In this document: positions 12,548-22,362 of the stretch, piece after piece
How positions within the stretch are numbered: the first letter of the stretch is position 1
Layout: every line of letters starts with the position of its first letter
Source: Diphasiastrum complanatum
Lineage: Eukaryota; Streptophyta; Lycopodiopsida; Lycopodiales; Lycopodiaceae
Assembly: GCA_029204225.1 (NCBI GenBank)
Contig: CM055095.1
Coordinates: forward strand, 77,210,471-77,274,470
Direction of reading: 5' to 3'
DNA length: 64,000 bases
Position numbers and translations under genes: made by a program
Notes under the pieces: generated by a model
What the model saw: the letters and a program-made list of their open reading frames with translations, nothing else
Databases searched by the model: none
What the model was told of the DNA's origin: nothing

Positions 12548-13055
12548 AACTTTTGAGACCCTCTTTACATGCGTTAAGTTGGCGTTATCCAATGATTGAA
12601 GCTGTTAGATGCTGTTGGCCTTATGCAGTGCATCTCTGCTGTTAATGCTTTCTTGCTTCTTGCAGATGAGAGGACCTTTTTTTATGCATTGAAAATTCTT
12701 ATTGAGTACTCATTGGCGTATTCATGTGCTTCAAAAAGGCTCCTATGAGCCTAGAGCTGTTGCAAACATGTTATATATACCATTAACAGCAATGTGAGAC
12801 AGCAAAACTTCTCCCTTCATGCTCCCACAAAGCAAGCTACAATGAAGCACAGTATCAACTAGTCACACGAAGCACTCCAAACCAATTTAAAAGATCCCAA
12901 ATCGATTCTTGAAAAAACCTTTTTTCCTGAAAAAATAATTAGCACATCTTATTTCAAACAAAAAAACACAGTGCAGTTTATTTCGGATAGTCTTTTATTA
13001 GGAAGATTGAATTGTCGAAGAAATTTGAATTAATCTGAATCAATCAGGTTGGCTT

Positions 13056-13760
13056 ACATCGAATCGTAGTTGCATTGAGATTCAGAATCGCGGTCCGAAT
13101 CGTGGTTCAGAATCGCGATTCGGAATTTTCCTAGAATCGTTTTTATTTTTTTTTGGGCATGGGTATTAGATGAAATCTCTAATTAAGAGCATTATTACTG
13201 TGTAGTTTGCCGAACGTTTCGGGTACAGGATGGTCCAGTTCAGGTGCATTAATCCATGTTGGGTTCTGTCAAGGATAAAAATTCAAAACCGTTACGATGA
13301 CATATGGTTCCAGTGGGATAGAGATAGAGAACTGTAGAGCAATTGTACTCGCTTTTTGCCACCCGATCCCCTCGCTAGGGGGGCCGTAGATAAAAATGGG
13401 GTCCAAATGTGCGCCGACAAGGTTCCAATATTTATGCTCCCAACTGTATGCACATTACACTCACATCTCCAGTGACATGATTGCAAAAGTGATCATCATC
13501 CGTTGATAGCCCAAACTGTAGCATTTGCCATTAACAATTACTGAGAACCAGAGCAAATAACAGCCAAATAGCTACTGACTTTTATCTGTTTGTGCCCCAT
13601 TCACTGCAATTCTGGGAGCCAAAACGTTGGTTTGACCATTGCTCCCCTAAAAAAATTTCAGCCAAAAGCTATTTTTTCGAAAAAAAAAATTAATTTTTTT
13701 TTTCACGATTCGCGAAATCATGGTTTGGGAATCGCGATTCGTTGCAACTATGCATCGAAT
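13056..13760. mobile_element. Non-autonomous foldback/TIR element, ~0.7 kb
   Basis: The two ends are imperfect inverted repeats: CGAATCGTAGTTGCA near 13060 and its inverted counterpart TGCAACTATGCATCG near 13743. Both ends are rich in GAATCGCGATTC-type palindromes (13085-13125 and 13707-13740) and each borders an A/T run. No protein is encoded; ORFs inside are short. The target duplication is not clear. Superfamily unknown. It sits about 500 bp downstream of the host gene stop. Confidence 0.6.
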
Positions 13761-13988
13761 AGACTTGTGACCATGCAGTAAAGGCCTTGGGTCTAGCCCT
13801 ACAAATCCTTCATCCCTTGCATTTTCAGAAGAGTTGTTCCCTTGATTGACAATGCTTTTGAGCACTGGCATTTTCTTGTAGTATCATCAAAATGCATGAA
13901 CACTCTATATGATATAATTGGACAAGAATTTCTTCAATAGTTTGTGTGAAAATAAACAGTACTAGTGGTAAGGTCTTTCTTATGACAA

Positions 13989-13991
13989 TTC

Positions 13992-14028
<37 letters not shown>

Positions 14029-14030
14029 TC
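13989..14030. repeat. (CT)n microsatellite
   Basis: About 40 bp of CT dinucleotides with one CG interruption. Confidence 0.9.
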
Positions 14031-14549
14031 AAAAAATACAAGCATTACTACACCAAATCCCATCAAAACTTCAAAGTATATTTCAAGTCGAAGATTTCAA
14101 ATAACTGGGAGCTCAAAAGCTGCATAGCTGAAAAGGTTTGGACCAAGATCCCACCATCTCTAAATTGGACATTAGACCACATGAAACCAATGAAGAGAAA
14201 TATATGTTTAAAAAAAGTAAATCATTAGCGGTATTATTGTTAGCCAATTGAGGATATTTGGGGGCAATGGGCAAACCAATTTGGGATGCATGTGGGATTC
14301 AATATTTACGCCACCACTCAGGTAGTTGATATTTATTGTCCATTCGACCTATGTCATAGCTACAACTAAAAATCAATATTCAAATTTCAATTGGATAGCC
14401 ATACTAATGTGGTCTTATATCATAGATGTTTTAAAGCAATTAGGCATATTGACAGGGCTAAAAGTGATTCTTACAAAAGTCACAAAATTGAAGGAGTACA
14501 CAGACTAAACGTTACCCAATTGGTGCACAAATGATGATATATCGTCATT

Positions 14550-15104
14550 AGGGCCCTTTTTGAACTCAAAAAGGGCCTCTTCCTTGCCTAAATGTGTTTG
14601 CTAATTAGGATTAAATAAACCCTAAAACGGACCAGCGGCCCCGGGGGGAGTGGAGGAGAAGATGGGGAGGGGGGCGCGTGGGTGCACGGCCCCCCTCCTT
14701 ATGTACATAAGTTTAAGAGGGGGGGGGGGGGGGGGGGGCGGGCTTGTCGTTTTCAAGTCTCCTTCCCTCTCAAATTTTTTTGAATTTCTTTTTCATAATG
14801 GGGGTCCAAAGAAATATTGGGCCCCCTTTTTTCTCACGCTGAGTTGGAAAATAAAATATTTGAAGTGTTTGGAAAAAATAGCACTTGTACCATTGCAATA
14901 CTATCATTAATGTGAGTTGAGGAAGTAGAGTTAGAGGAGGGTTAGTGGGTGAGTTAGAATTTAAAGATCCAATCTACACCATTGGATGTGCCATGTCATA
15001 TGGATTATTCCATCTCAGTTGTCACTCTCTTATTGGTACACATGTCGTCATTAACACTAATTATAATTAGTGAAGAGGCCCTTTTTGAGTCCAAAAAGGG
15101 TCCT
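14550..15104. mobile_element. MITE with AGGGCCCTTTTTGA-type terminal inverted repeats
   Basis: A 555-bp unit. The left end at 14550 reads AGGGCCCTTTTTGAACTCAA and the right end (15072-15104) is its inverted, slightly diverged copy. Each terminal arm is itself a small palindrome around the central TTGAACTCAA or TTGAGTCCAA. ATT flanks both ends (14547-14549 and 15105-15107), a possible 3-bp target duplication. No coding capacity. A run of 20 G at 14719-14738 lies inside. Confidence 0.7.
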
Positions 15105-15204
15105 ATTGCTTGAGGCCATTCAAGACCATGTCCTCCAAGTAGTAGTCACAATGGTGGTCCATGTTTTGGAAGTGGCTAAAACTAGGAAACCCATAAGTTT
15201 ACTC

Positions 15205-16400
15205 CTATTCTTTAGATATCTCACTCTTTTTCTTAAATAGCCAACAACATATAAGTGTGACTAGGTCACCCTTATCAAAGAAGAGAGATCCAATCCACCA
15301 TTTTTTGTGAAGGACAAAACAGTAGTAGGGGCCCTCAATATAAAGAGCAATAATTATGTAGTTTGGACCAGCAGACTTAATATAGACATTTGAGTCTAGT
15401 ATTAGGATATAAGGCGAGTTGTAATAAATAATCATTGGTTCGTTGGAACCAAGTTATGGATGTTTGTTTGAGCCCATAAAGAGCTTTATGAATCTTACAC
15501 ACTTGATCATGAAGACCTTCAATGACATAGTTTTCATATTGTTGCATGTAGATATCTTATGGATATAATCATTCAAGAATATAGTTTGTACATCCATCTG
15601 ATGTATTTCAAGATCTTTTGCTGCTACAAATGCCAACAAGATTTGAATAGACGCAAGTTTTACAATAGAGCTAAAATTCTCAACGTAATCAATATCTGGT
15701 AATTGTGAGTAGCCTTTGGCTACAAGTCTTGTCTTCTATTTATAAATGGAGCCATCAAAATTGTACTTGTTTTTTTTTCAATCGGACATTGGTAGACAAT
15801 GGTTCAAGATTTGAATCAGTAATAAATTCATGCTACGTCATTTTGAAGTCATGAAATTTGTTTTCTAGGAAGAGATCATAAACTTTGTAAGGCTATTATT
15901 CAATGGATATTCAAGAAATATGCATTTAGTACTGAGGTAGTCAATATTTTTGCCTGTGTTCTAATTGCATTGTGTATAACAGATACACCCAAAAATCCTT
16001 AGATAATTTACAAATAGCTTTGTACATGACCAACGGCCCTGCAGATAGTACATAGTTGCAATGTCGTTATCACTTAGAAAAGCATTCATAGCATTGCATT
16101 ATCCCCCTCCATCTGTGCGTAGGGCCTTATTTTGACTTATTAGATATTTGAACTTTTGAAAGCATAGATATTCATCTGATTCGTTTTTAATGAACATAAC
16201 ATTAGTTTGTCTTGAATGGTCGTTGATAAATGTAATGAAATATAGTACTCTTTCACGTGATGAGATTTGCATTGGACCACAGAGATAATATGAATAAAAT
16301 TCAAAATGTCAGTGGCTCTATGAGCTTGGCCTTTGGAAAATATTGACCTTCACACGTCTGATTTGTTGAAGACTTGTTTGTAATTTGTTTTTCTAAATCC
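15205..16400 (-). pseudogene. Ty1/copia pol remnant (integrase end, RT)
   Basis: Minus-strand fragments of copia pol. The clearest is RT at 15454-15640 (LAFVAAKDLEIHQMDVQT, like the family's QMDVKTAFLNG block), then an LYGLKQ-like segment, and a weak IIIALYIE remnant of the YVDD region near 15370. Upstream, 15640-15780 carries the KARLVAKGYSQ-type block and 15840-16390 a decayed integrase end. Many stops. It lies just upstream of, and may truncate, the unknown gene at 16424. Confidence 0.75.
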
Positions 16401-16423
16401 TATTTTGATTTTCTAGATCATCA

Positions 16424-16945
16424 TTGGTTGCACGTCAAAATAGGAAAGACAAAGATATGATTGGAAATTTTTTGAGTGAAGTACTAACAACCAAGTCAAC
16501 ATTGAGTCTTATACTAGGCAATCAACGATATTCTCAAATTAAGTCCAAGATTGGTGAGAACCTTATGAGTGAAGTCGGTAAGATCATTGGTAGAAAATTG
16601 ACACGAGCATGTGGTTTTTCTGGTATTAGCAAGGATGCATATGCCACAATGTTCAAAATTATCAACGAGGCATATGGAAGTACACCTTGCAAATTTTTTG
16701 ATTCCTCGGCCATTTCAAATCAAATTAGAGAGGGATGCATTAAACATAGTTCGATAATCTCATCCCCCAACTCAACTAGAAGAGCATCTTGGATTTCATC
16801 CAATGCAAACATAAGACATAGAGAATGGCGAATGTCTAGACTTCGCGTTGGAAAAAGATGGGTACCTCGTCCAGTAATTTCCAATGAAGTGGAAACCCAA
16901 TCGACAAACCCTGCTGATATTGAAATGGCAAACATAATTGCGTAG
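16424..16945 (+). CDS. Unknown protein, first gene of cluster copy 1
   Basis: A 173-codon ORF with ordinary composition and no family I recognise. It starts with a basic segment (RQNRKDKDMIGNFLSEV), has a helical middle (EVGKIIGRKL, KDAYATMFKIINEAYG) and a basic C-terminal half. A splice-acceptor-like TTTTCTAG ends at 16416, and the frame is open from there, so this may be the last exon of a longer gene whose front was replaced by the copia remnant. It ends 190 bp before the next gene on the same strand, with a TATA-like element between them. No retroelement motif is present. Function unknown. Confidence 0.45.
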   Translation: MVARQNRKDKDMIGNFLSEVLTTKSTLSLILGNQRYSQIKSKIGENLMSEVGKIIGRKLTRACGFSGISKDAYATMFKIINEAYGSTPCKFFDSSAISNQIREGCIKHSSIISSPNSTRRASWISSNANIRHREWRMSRLRVGKRWVPRPVISNEVETQSTNPADIEMANIIA

Positions 16946-17080
16946 TATGAATTTTGAAATGACGTTCATTTTTATGAATATTATATGATATAATTTTTGT
17001 GAGTTAATTTCTATATTACTATAAATAGATGTTGATTTGACATGTTTTTTATTCATTTCCATTTATAATAAGGTGACCCC

Positions 17081-17135
17081 TATATAAGACCTTGAGTTCT
17101 CATTTTCATGTGCATACTTTCCTTGCTCTCTTGTA
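17081..17135 (+). promoter_or_regulatory. TATA-like promoter of the unknown gene at 17136
   Basis: TATATAAG at 17081-17088 follows GACCCC and lies about 50 bp before the first ATG, a spacing normal for a plant core promoter with a short leader. Confidence 0.45.
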
Positions 17136-18383
17136 ATGTCCGTCTCTTCCAACTATCTATTAGTTTGTATTAGTGCATATTTGATTTGTGCATTCATTAT
17201 GGAATCATGTAAGATGCAGTTAGCAAATCTACTGACCAGCACACCATTTGCTGATCAGGTAGATCGCATATATAGTATGTTTACAGCACAAATAGATATC
17301 CTCACCACTCTTTGGGCTAATGTTGACGAGTTCCGGTTTGTTAGTGATTTACTGTCTTATGCAATCAAAATTCCAGGCTCAGTAGTGACGTGGATTCATT
17401 CAACCGCTTGACATATATATGGAAAGGAGATAAGCCTTTTGCATCCCGGCTTATGAGATTTATGAGCCATTTGAGTATGGACCACTACATAGAGATCACA
17501 CGAGAGCAACAAATTAATTTCAATCTGAAAAATGTAGGAAAGAAATTTTTATCAGGTAAAATTGTGGTTGTATTTTTGCTTAATGAATTTCTAGGAAATA
17601 TTGCTGACAAATCAGAGGAACCCAACATCAAAGTTTTCGAGGTGGAGGAGCCATGAGATGAGGTTTAAATAACTTCGCAGCAAGAAGCTGATTTTGCCAT
17701 GCAAATAGCACCAAGTGCATCAACATCCTCTGGACTAGTGGACGTGGACGAGGACGATGATACCATGTTGCGTATACGATGCCTTGCTCCGGTGATCATT
17801 AATGGAGAAGCGTATCTATTTTTGAATGATTTGCAAAACATTTTCGGCTTGCGTGAGGATGAGATGCTTGCGGCACTGGCACAGCTACAACTGGACCGAA
17901 GACACTACAACCTCCACCGGTTGAGAAAGCGCCATTTTTTAAATTAACATCTGGCAGTTCTAAGATCGAATACAAAGGCAAGGGAATTGACCTTGCCACT
18001 TCTCAAGAACATGATGAAGGACCTCAGGTACGTATATTATTTGAAAACAACTTGGTGTATCCGTTAATTATCTATTATCCCATTGATCATCTAGGAGGTG
18101 TGATAACATGTCGCCCGTTAAATCACTAGAAATAAACATTGTTGTTGTTCTTCGAATATTACAATTAGTAAAAAAATCTACAAATATTGCGAAAGGCAAA
18201 AACCAATGCAATCTATTGATTTTGGAACCCGTGCTATATTTCATACAGTTTTGAAATGCCCATAAAAACTACCATAAGCTCTTTGCTATGGTAGAATCTA
18301 GAGGAATCCCTTTTTCACTTGAAAAAGAGAGTAGTGATATCGCCTCCAATCTTCCACGTGAACCATTTAAGGATGGTATGTAA
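17136..18383 (+). pseudogene. Unknown gene family U, copy 1 (broken)
   Basis: Consecutive coding blocks in shifting frames: 17136-17411 (an N-terminal hydrophobic stretch, then a helical region with PFADQVDRIYSMFTAQIDIL), 17390-17656, 17699-17880 (acidic VDVDEDDD, then FLNDLQNIFGLREDEMLAAL), and in another frame to a donor-like CAG|GTACGT at 18027. A possible last exon ends at TAA 18381-18383. At least three frame changes and one in-frame stop indicate a pseudogene. The helical N-terminal block and the LQNIFGLREDE block recur in the same order in the gene at 32626-34232, so I treat the two as diverged copies; similarity is weak but ordered. No known domain. Confidence 0.5.
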
Positions 18384-18429
18384 GATGAATCATAGAAGAA
18401 AATACAAAAATCCAAAAGTCATCTCAATG

Positions 18430-18820
18430 AATGGCTTTTATATTGGAGAAGATCAATATTAGAATGAATAACATCTATGATGCCAACAAGGGATTATATT
18501 GGTTGCCATTCCATTTTTGTTTGATGGGTGGAGAAAAGAAAAACATATATCAAGACATGTTACATTACTCACATGCACATCTGAGTAATCAAATGTAGAG
18601 CTCAAGGTCAAAACTTTTCCATAACTTACAATTGCAATTGAGTCTATCATTCGAACTTTCGCCATCCACTCTGATTTCCTTATGCATGTACACATGTTGA
18701 ACCAAGGCCTCCGCAATAGATCGACCATCAGATGAAACCTTGAAGTCTAAAATTCTATGTTTCTAAAGTGTCAAGTATCGAGCAATCGGGAAACTTTCAG
18801 GTAGCAAGCACGGTCCAATC
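18430..18820 (-). pseudogene. Unknown gene family W, copy 1 (3' part, truncated)
   Basis: Minus-strand exon 18820-18630 encodes RILDFKVSSDGRSIAEALVQ followed by HVYMHKEIRV, and ends at a GTAAGT donor. The plus-strand copy at 28.2-28.7 kb has ILDFRTSLGQKSISEILVQ then HVYMHSEINV with a donor at the same place. A second exon-like block at about 18530-18430 aligns with that copy's second exon (DVIHSNIDLLQYK here, DVIHTDIGQLQYR there). The acceptor AG present in the other copy is missing here, and frames are broken, so this copy is dead. It is cut at 18820 by a copia LTR. Its tail converges on the gene at 17136. Confidence 0.6.
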
Positions 18821-19644
18821 TGTGCAAAAAGTACAAAAAGGACCAAGAGTGGATCCTAATCTGATCCTCAAGAGAGGTTGGTTGTCAGATTACTTGATCT
18901 ATCAATCTACTTGAGATTAAGATCAATCTAGATCAATTCTAGACACAAAATCCTAACAAGAACAATCATTAACTGAAGGTAGGTGTACTTTCTGGTTTCC
19001 CACGTGTGAAACCCTGTCTGAGTACGGACTCCAACTTGAAAATCAAGTACACATTGATAAAACCTCAAAACAATCAAAACAAATGTCGACAAATGGAGAG
19101 AATCACTCAAAATTGCTTCCAAAACCAAGGTTGGTGTCTCACATTGATTATGGCCAAATAAGCCTCTATATATACACTTTTGAAGCTCGAGGTACTGATC
19201 ATGCATCAGATCTCACACGTGTGAGTATGCCTTGTCACCATCATGCAATTTGACACTTGGATCAAAACTTTCCATTTTGGGCATTTTTGGTCTATTTTTC
19301 TACTATATGGAGACTTCATGGAAATCTTCTAGAAGCAAAAACTCGCCTACTTCAGCTATTTCCACATGTGTGAGCTGTCCTCTACACATGGGATGTGACA
19401 CCTATTCAAAATATTTGGCTCATGCAATCATTAGATTGGTGCCATGTGTCATATCTCTAGAAAACTAGTTTTTGGCCATTTTAGCCACTAGAACTTGAAT
19501 TAAAACATATGTACAACATATATGATTATGGTACATGAAAAGTACACTAGTTTTACACGTGGGAACAGGCTTCACACGTGTGTGTCTGTCTATCCTATAT
19601 ACAAGAATTTTGGCCTCTACCAAGCTTACTTTTGCATTTTCACA
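18821..19644 (-). repeat. 3' LTR of the older minus-strand copia element A
   Basis: On the minus strand it starts TGTGAAAATGC at 19644, right after the RNase H stop, and ends CTTTTTGCACA at 18821 (824 bp, TG...CA). CAATC at 18816-18820 would be the target duplication but the other side is lost. Confidence 0.7.
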
Positions 19645-20856
19645 CTCCATCTAGCATAGATCTATCTATAACTCCAAGAGCCAATCTTAATTTTCTAAAT
19701 GGATCTTTAGGCAATGCCTTGGTGAGTATATCAGCAATGCAATCTGATGATGAAACATGAATAAGCTTGATCTCCTTTGCTTGCACTTTCTCCCTCACAA
19801 AATGATGTGCAATTTTGATGTGCTTTGTTTGAGCATGGAAGACTCGATTGTTTGCAAGTTGTTGAGCTCCTTGATTATCACAATATATGCATGGAATGTC
19901 TTCATCCTTGATCACATGTAGCTCCTCCAAAAGCCTTTTAAGCCAAAGAACCTCCTTTGTTGTTGTTGTCATAGCTTTATATTCGGATTCTGTTGATGAA
20001 AGAGAGATGGTATCTTGTTTTTTGGAAAGCCAAGTTATAACTCCTCCACATAAGAAAGTAGCAAATGCACTTATGGATCTTCTATCCATCTTGTCACCTG
20101 CAAAACTTGAGTCCGAATATGCTCTCAAACAAATATTAGTCCTTTTATAAACTATGCCAAAGTCTTTTGTAGCCGAGATGTACCTTAACACCCTTTTTGC
20201 TCCTTTCCAATGACATATTAATGGACTTTGCATGTATTGACTCAACTTGCCAACACAAAAACTAAGATTTGGTCTAGTGATGGTTAAGTATATCAAGGAT
20301 CCAATAAGCATTCTATAGGTAGTGATGTCCTCAAAGGATGCTTCATCACTTTCCTTAGAAACTTTTACACTTAGTTCCATAGGAATTTCAACTCCTTTAC
20401 AATCAATCATGCCAAATCTTGCTAAGATTGATCTATATGAAGATAAAATCATTACTTCTAGTGACTTCTATTCCAAGTATAACTTTAAGAAGTCCTAGAT
20501 CTACCATCTTAAATTCACTAGACAAGGAAACTTTTACATTCTTGATGCCATCTAGATCATTTCCTGTGAGTATAATGTCTTCAACATATAAAACTAAGAT
20601 AGTGATCTTTCCATCATTACATTTGTAGTACAATGATGGTTCATAAGAACTTACAACAAATCCAATGGAAATAAGATAGGAATGCAACCTAGAGTACCAT
20701 GCTCTTGGTGCTTGCGTGAGTCCATAAAAACTCTTCTTCAAGAGACACACCTGTCTTCTTCTCCATCTTTGATGAAGCCCTCGGGTTGGCACATGTAGAT
20801 TTCCTCTTCCAAGAATCCATTCAAGAAAGCATTTGTCACATCAAGTTGGAAGAGCT

Positions 20857-21557
20857 TGTGAAGAATTGCCAAAAATTGGCAAATCTAGCTTGATCAAAAA
20901 CCATGTAGAATAGTGTAAATTGTGTACACAAGTGGGTCCCACACATGTGAGGCCATGATGCCACATGGGAAACCCATCCTAATGTAGGTTAGGTCAAGTC
21001 AAGAGAGTTGGTCATGTCTATTTGGTGGTCATCCCTACTTTATAGGACCTACACCTAAGTTTAAGGTGAAAATTTGACCAACTAGCTACCTACCAAGCAT
21101 AACTCTAGGAAATAGACTAGGGTTTCATTTTAGGTCAAGGAGAGTGAGTTAACTTCCTTATTACATGCTGGAAATCCACCTAACTTCAAGAAGGAAGTCG
21201 AATTTGCTATGTATTCCCTCTCTCCATAGTGAGAAGATAGAAAATTTTTGGAGCTCATTGGCAATCTCAAGCTAGTTCACTATGTACATTGAGTTTTTGT
21301 GATCCAAATGAAACCAAATCAATTTCTACTTGTTTCTCAGGTTGAAGGCCGTACTACAGCCTGTAGTACACACGTGTGGGCTCGGATTTCAATGTTTATC
21401 AATGCTTTTGATTGTTAATGCTTGTTGTTTGTCAAATTGCCAATCTAGATCAACTTTTTTGTGTCTAGTTTTTTGATAGATTGTTAAGCAAGCATCCAAT
21501 CACTCTTGTGGATCTTTTGTAGATCCATTTATGGTCCTAAAGTACAGTACTTTCACA
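20857..21557 (+). repeat. 5' LTR of young copia element B
   Basis: 701 bp, TGTGAAGAATTG to CTTTCACA, followed directly by a primer-binding site. GAGCT at 20852-20856 is the left target duplication. Reading it beside the 3' LTR I found no difference. Confidence 0.95.
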
Positions 21558-21570
21558 TGGTATCAGAGCC
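21558..21570 (+). other. Primer-binding site of element B
   Basis: TGGTATCAGAGCC, complementary to initiator methionine tRNA, directly after the 5' LTR. Confidence 0.95.
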
Positions 21571-22362
21571 AAGTACAAGAGCATAAGCCATTGATCTAAT
21601 GCAAATCCATTTTTAGCAAGTTTTGGTGCTAAAAGCTAGTATTGAGAGGGCAAGCTAGAATCTTGATTTTGGTGAGGAAATTTGATCCCAAACTTGGTAG
21701 GGGTCCAAATCCGTACTGTCCACATGTGTGGGCACCTCTGAATCTGCATTTAATGCATGGTATTCATTTGATCCAAAAAAAATCAATTTGTGAGCTATTG
21801 GTGTAATTTTTGGTGGAGATCCTAAGATAATCTACCAAGATCATTTGCCATTGATTAGATTTGAATTTGTTTCATGCAATCTAATTAATCTAGGCTGAGT
21901 TCAAGTCCTATTAAGGTTAAAAACAGGTCTTGAAAGTACACCAAGAAGGAAGGAAGAGATTAAGTCATTTTTTTGTCCAAAAATAGCCAAATTTGGCAAG
22001 ATTTGATTGTAAGTAGATTTCACATCATCTTATCTTCATTCCAACTTTGTGAGGGAGTGCTAGAACTGAGATTATAAGTCCATTTGTTGGATTAGAAATC
22101 TAATTTGAGTGAAAAACTACAAGAGAGAGACCTTAGTGAGTTTCTAGAGACAATCAAATCCATTTCTTGGCAAGATTTGTTTGAAAGTAGTTTTCACTTC
22201 ATCTTATCTTCATTCCAGCTTTGTGAGGGAGTGATAGAACTGTGATTATAAGTCCATTTGTTGGATTAGAAATCAAATTTGAGTGAAACACTGCAAGTGT
22301 GAGACCTTTGTGAGTTTCAAGTCAATCAAATCTATTTCTTGTTTGTAGAAGTCACTAGTAAG
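21571..22362 (+). other. Leader of element B with an internal duplication
   Basis: Noncoding leader between primer site and gag. Two nearly identical ~150-bp blocks occur in tandem (about 22010-22150 and 22180-22320), each with CATCTTATCTTCATTCCA and GGATTAGAAATC; this may hold the packaging signal (inference). Confidence 0.6.

Noticed and set aside
14650-14910. 86-codon ORF with a polyglycine stretch
   Set aside because: Produced by a 20-G run inside a MITE; no domain.
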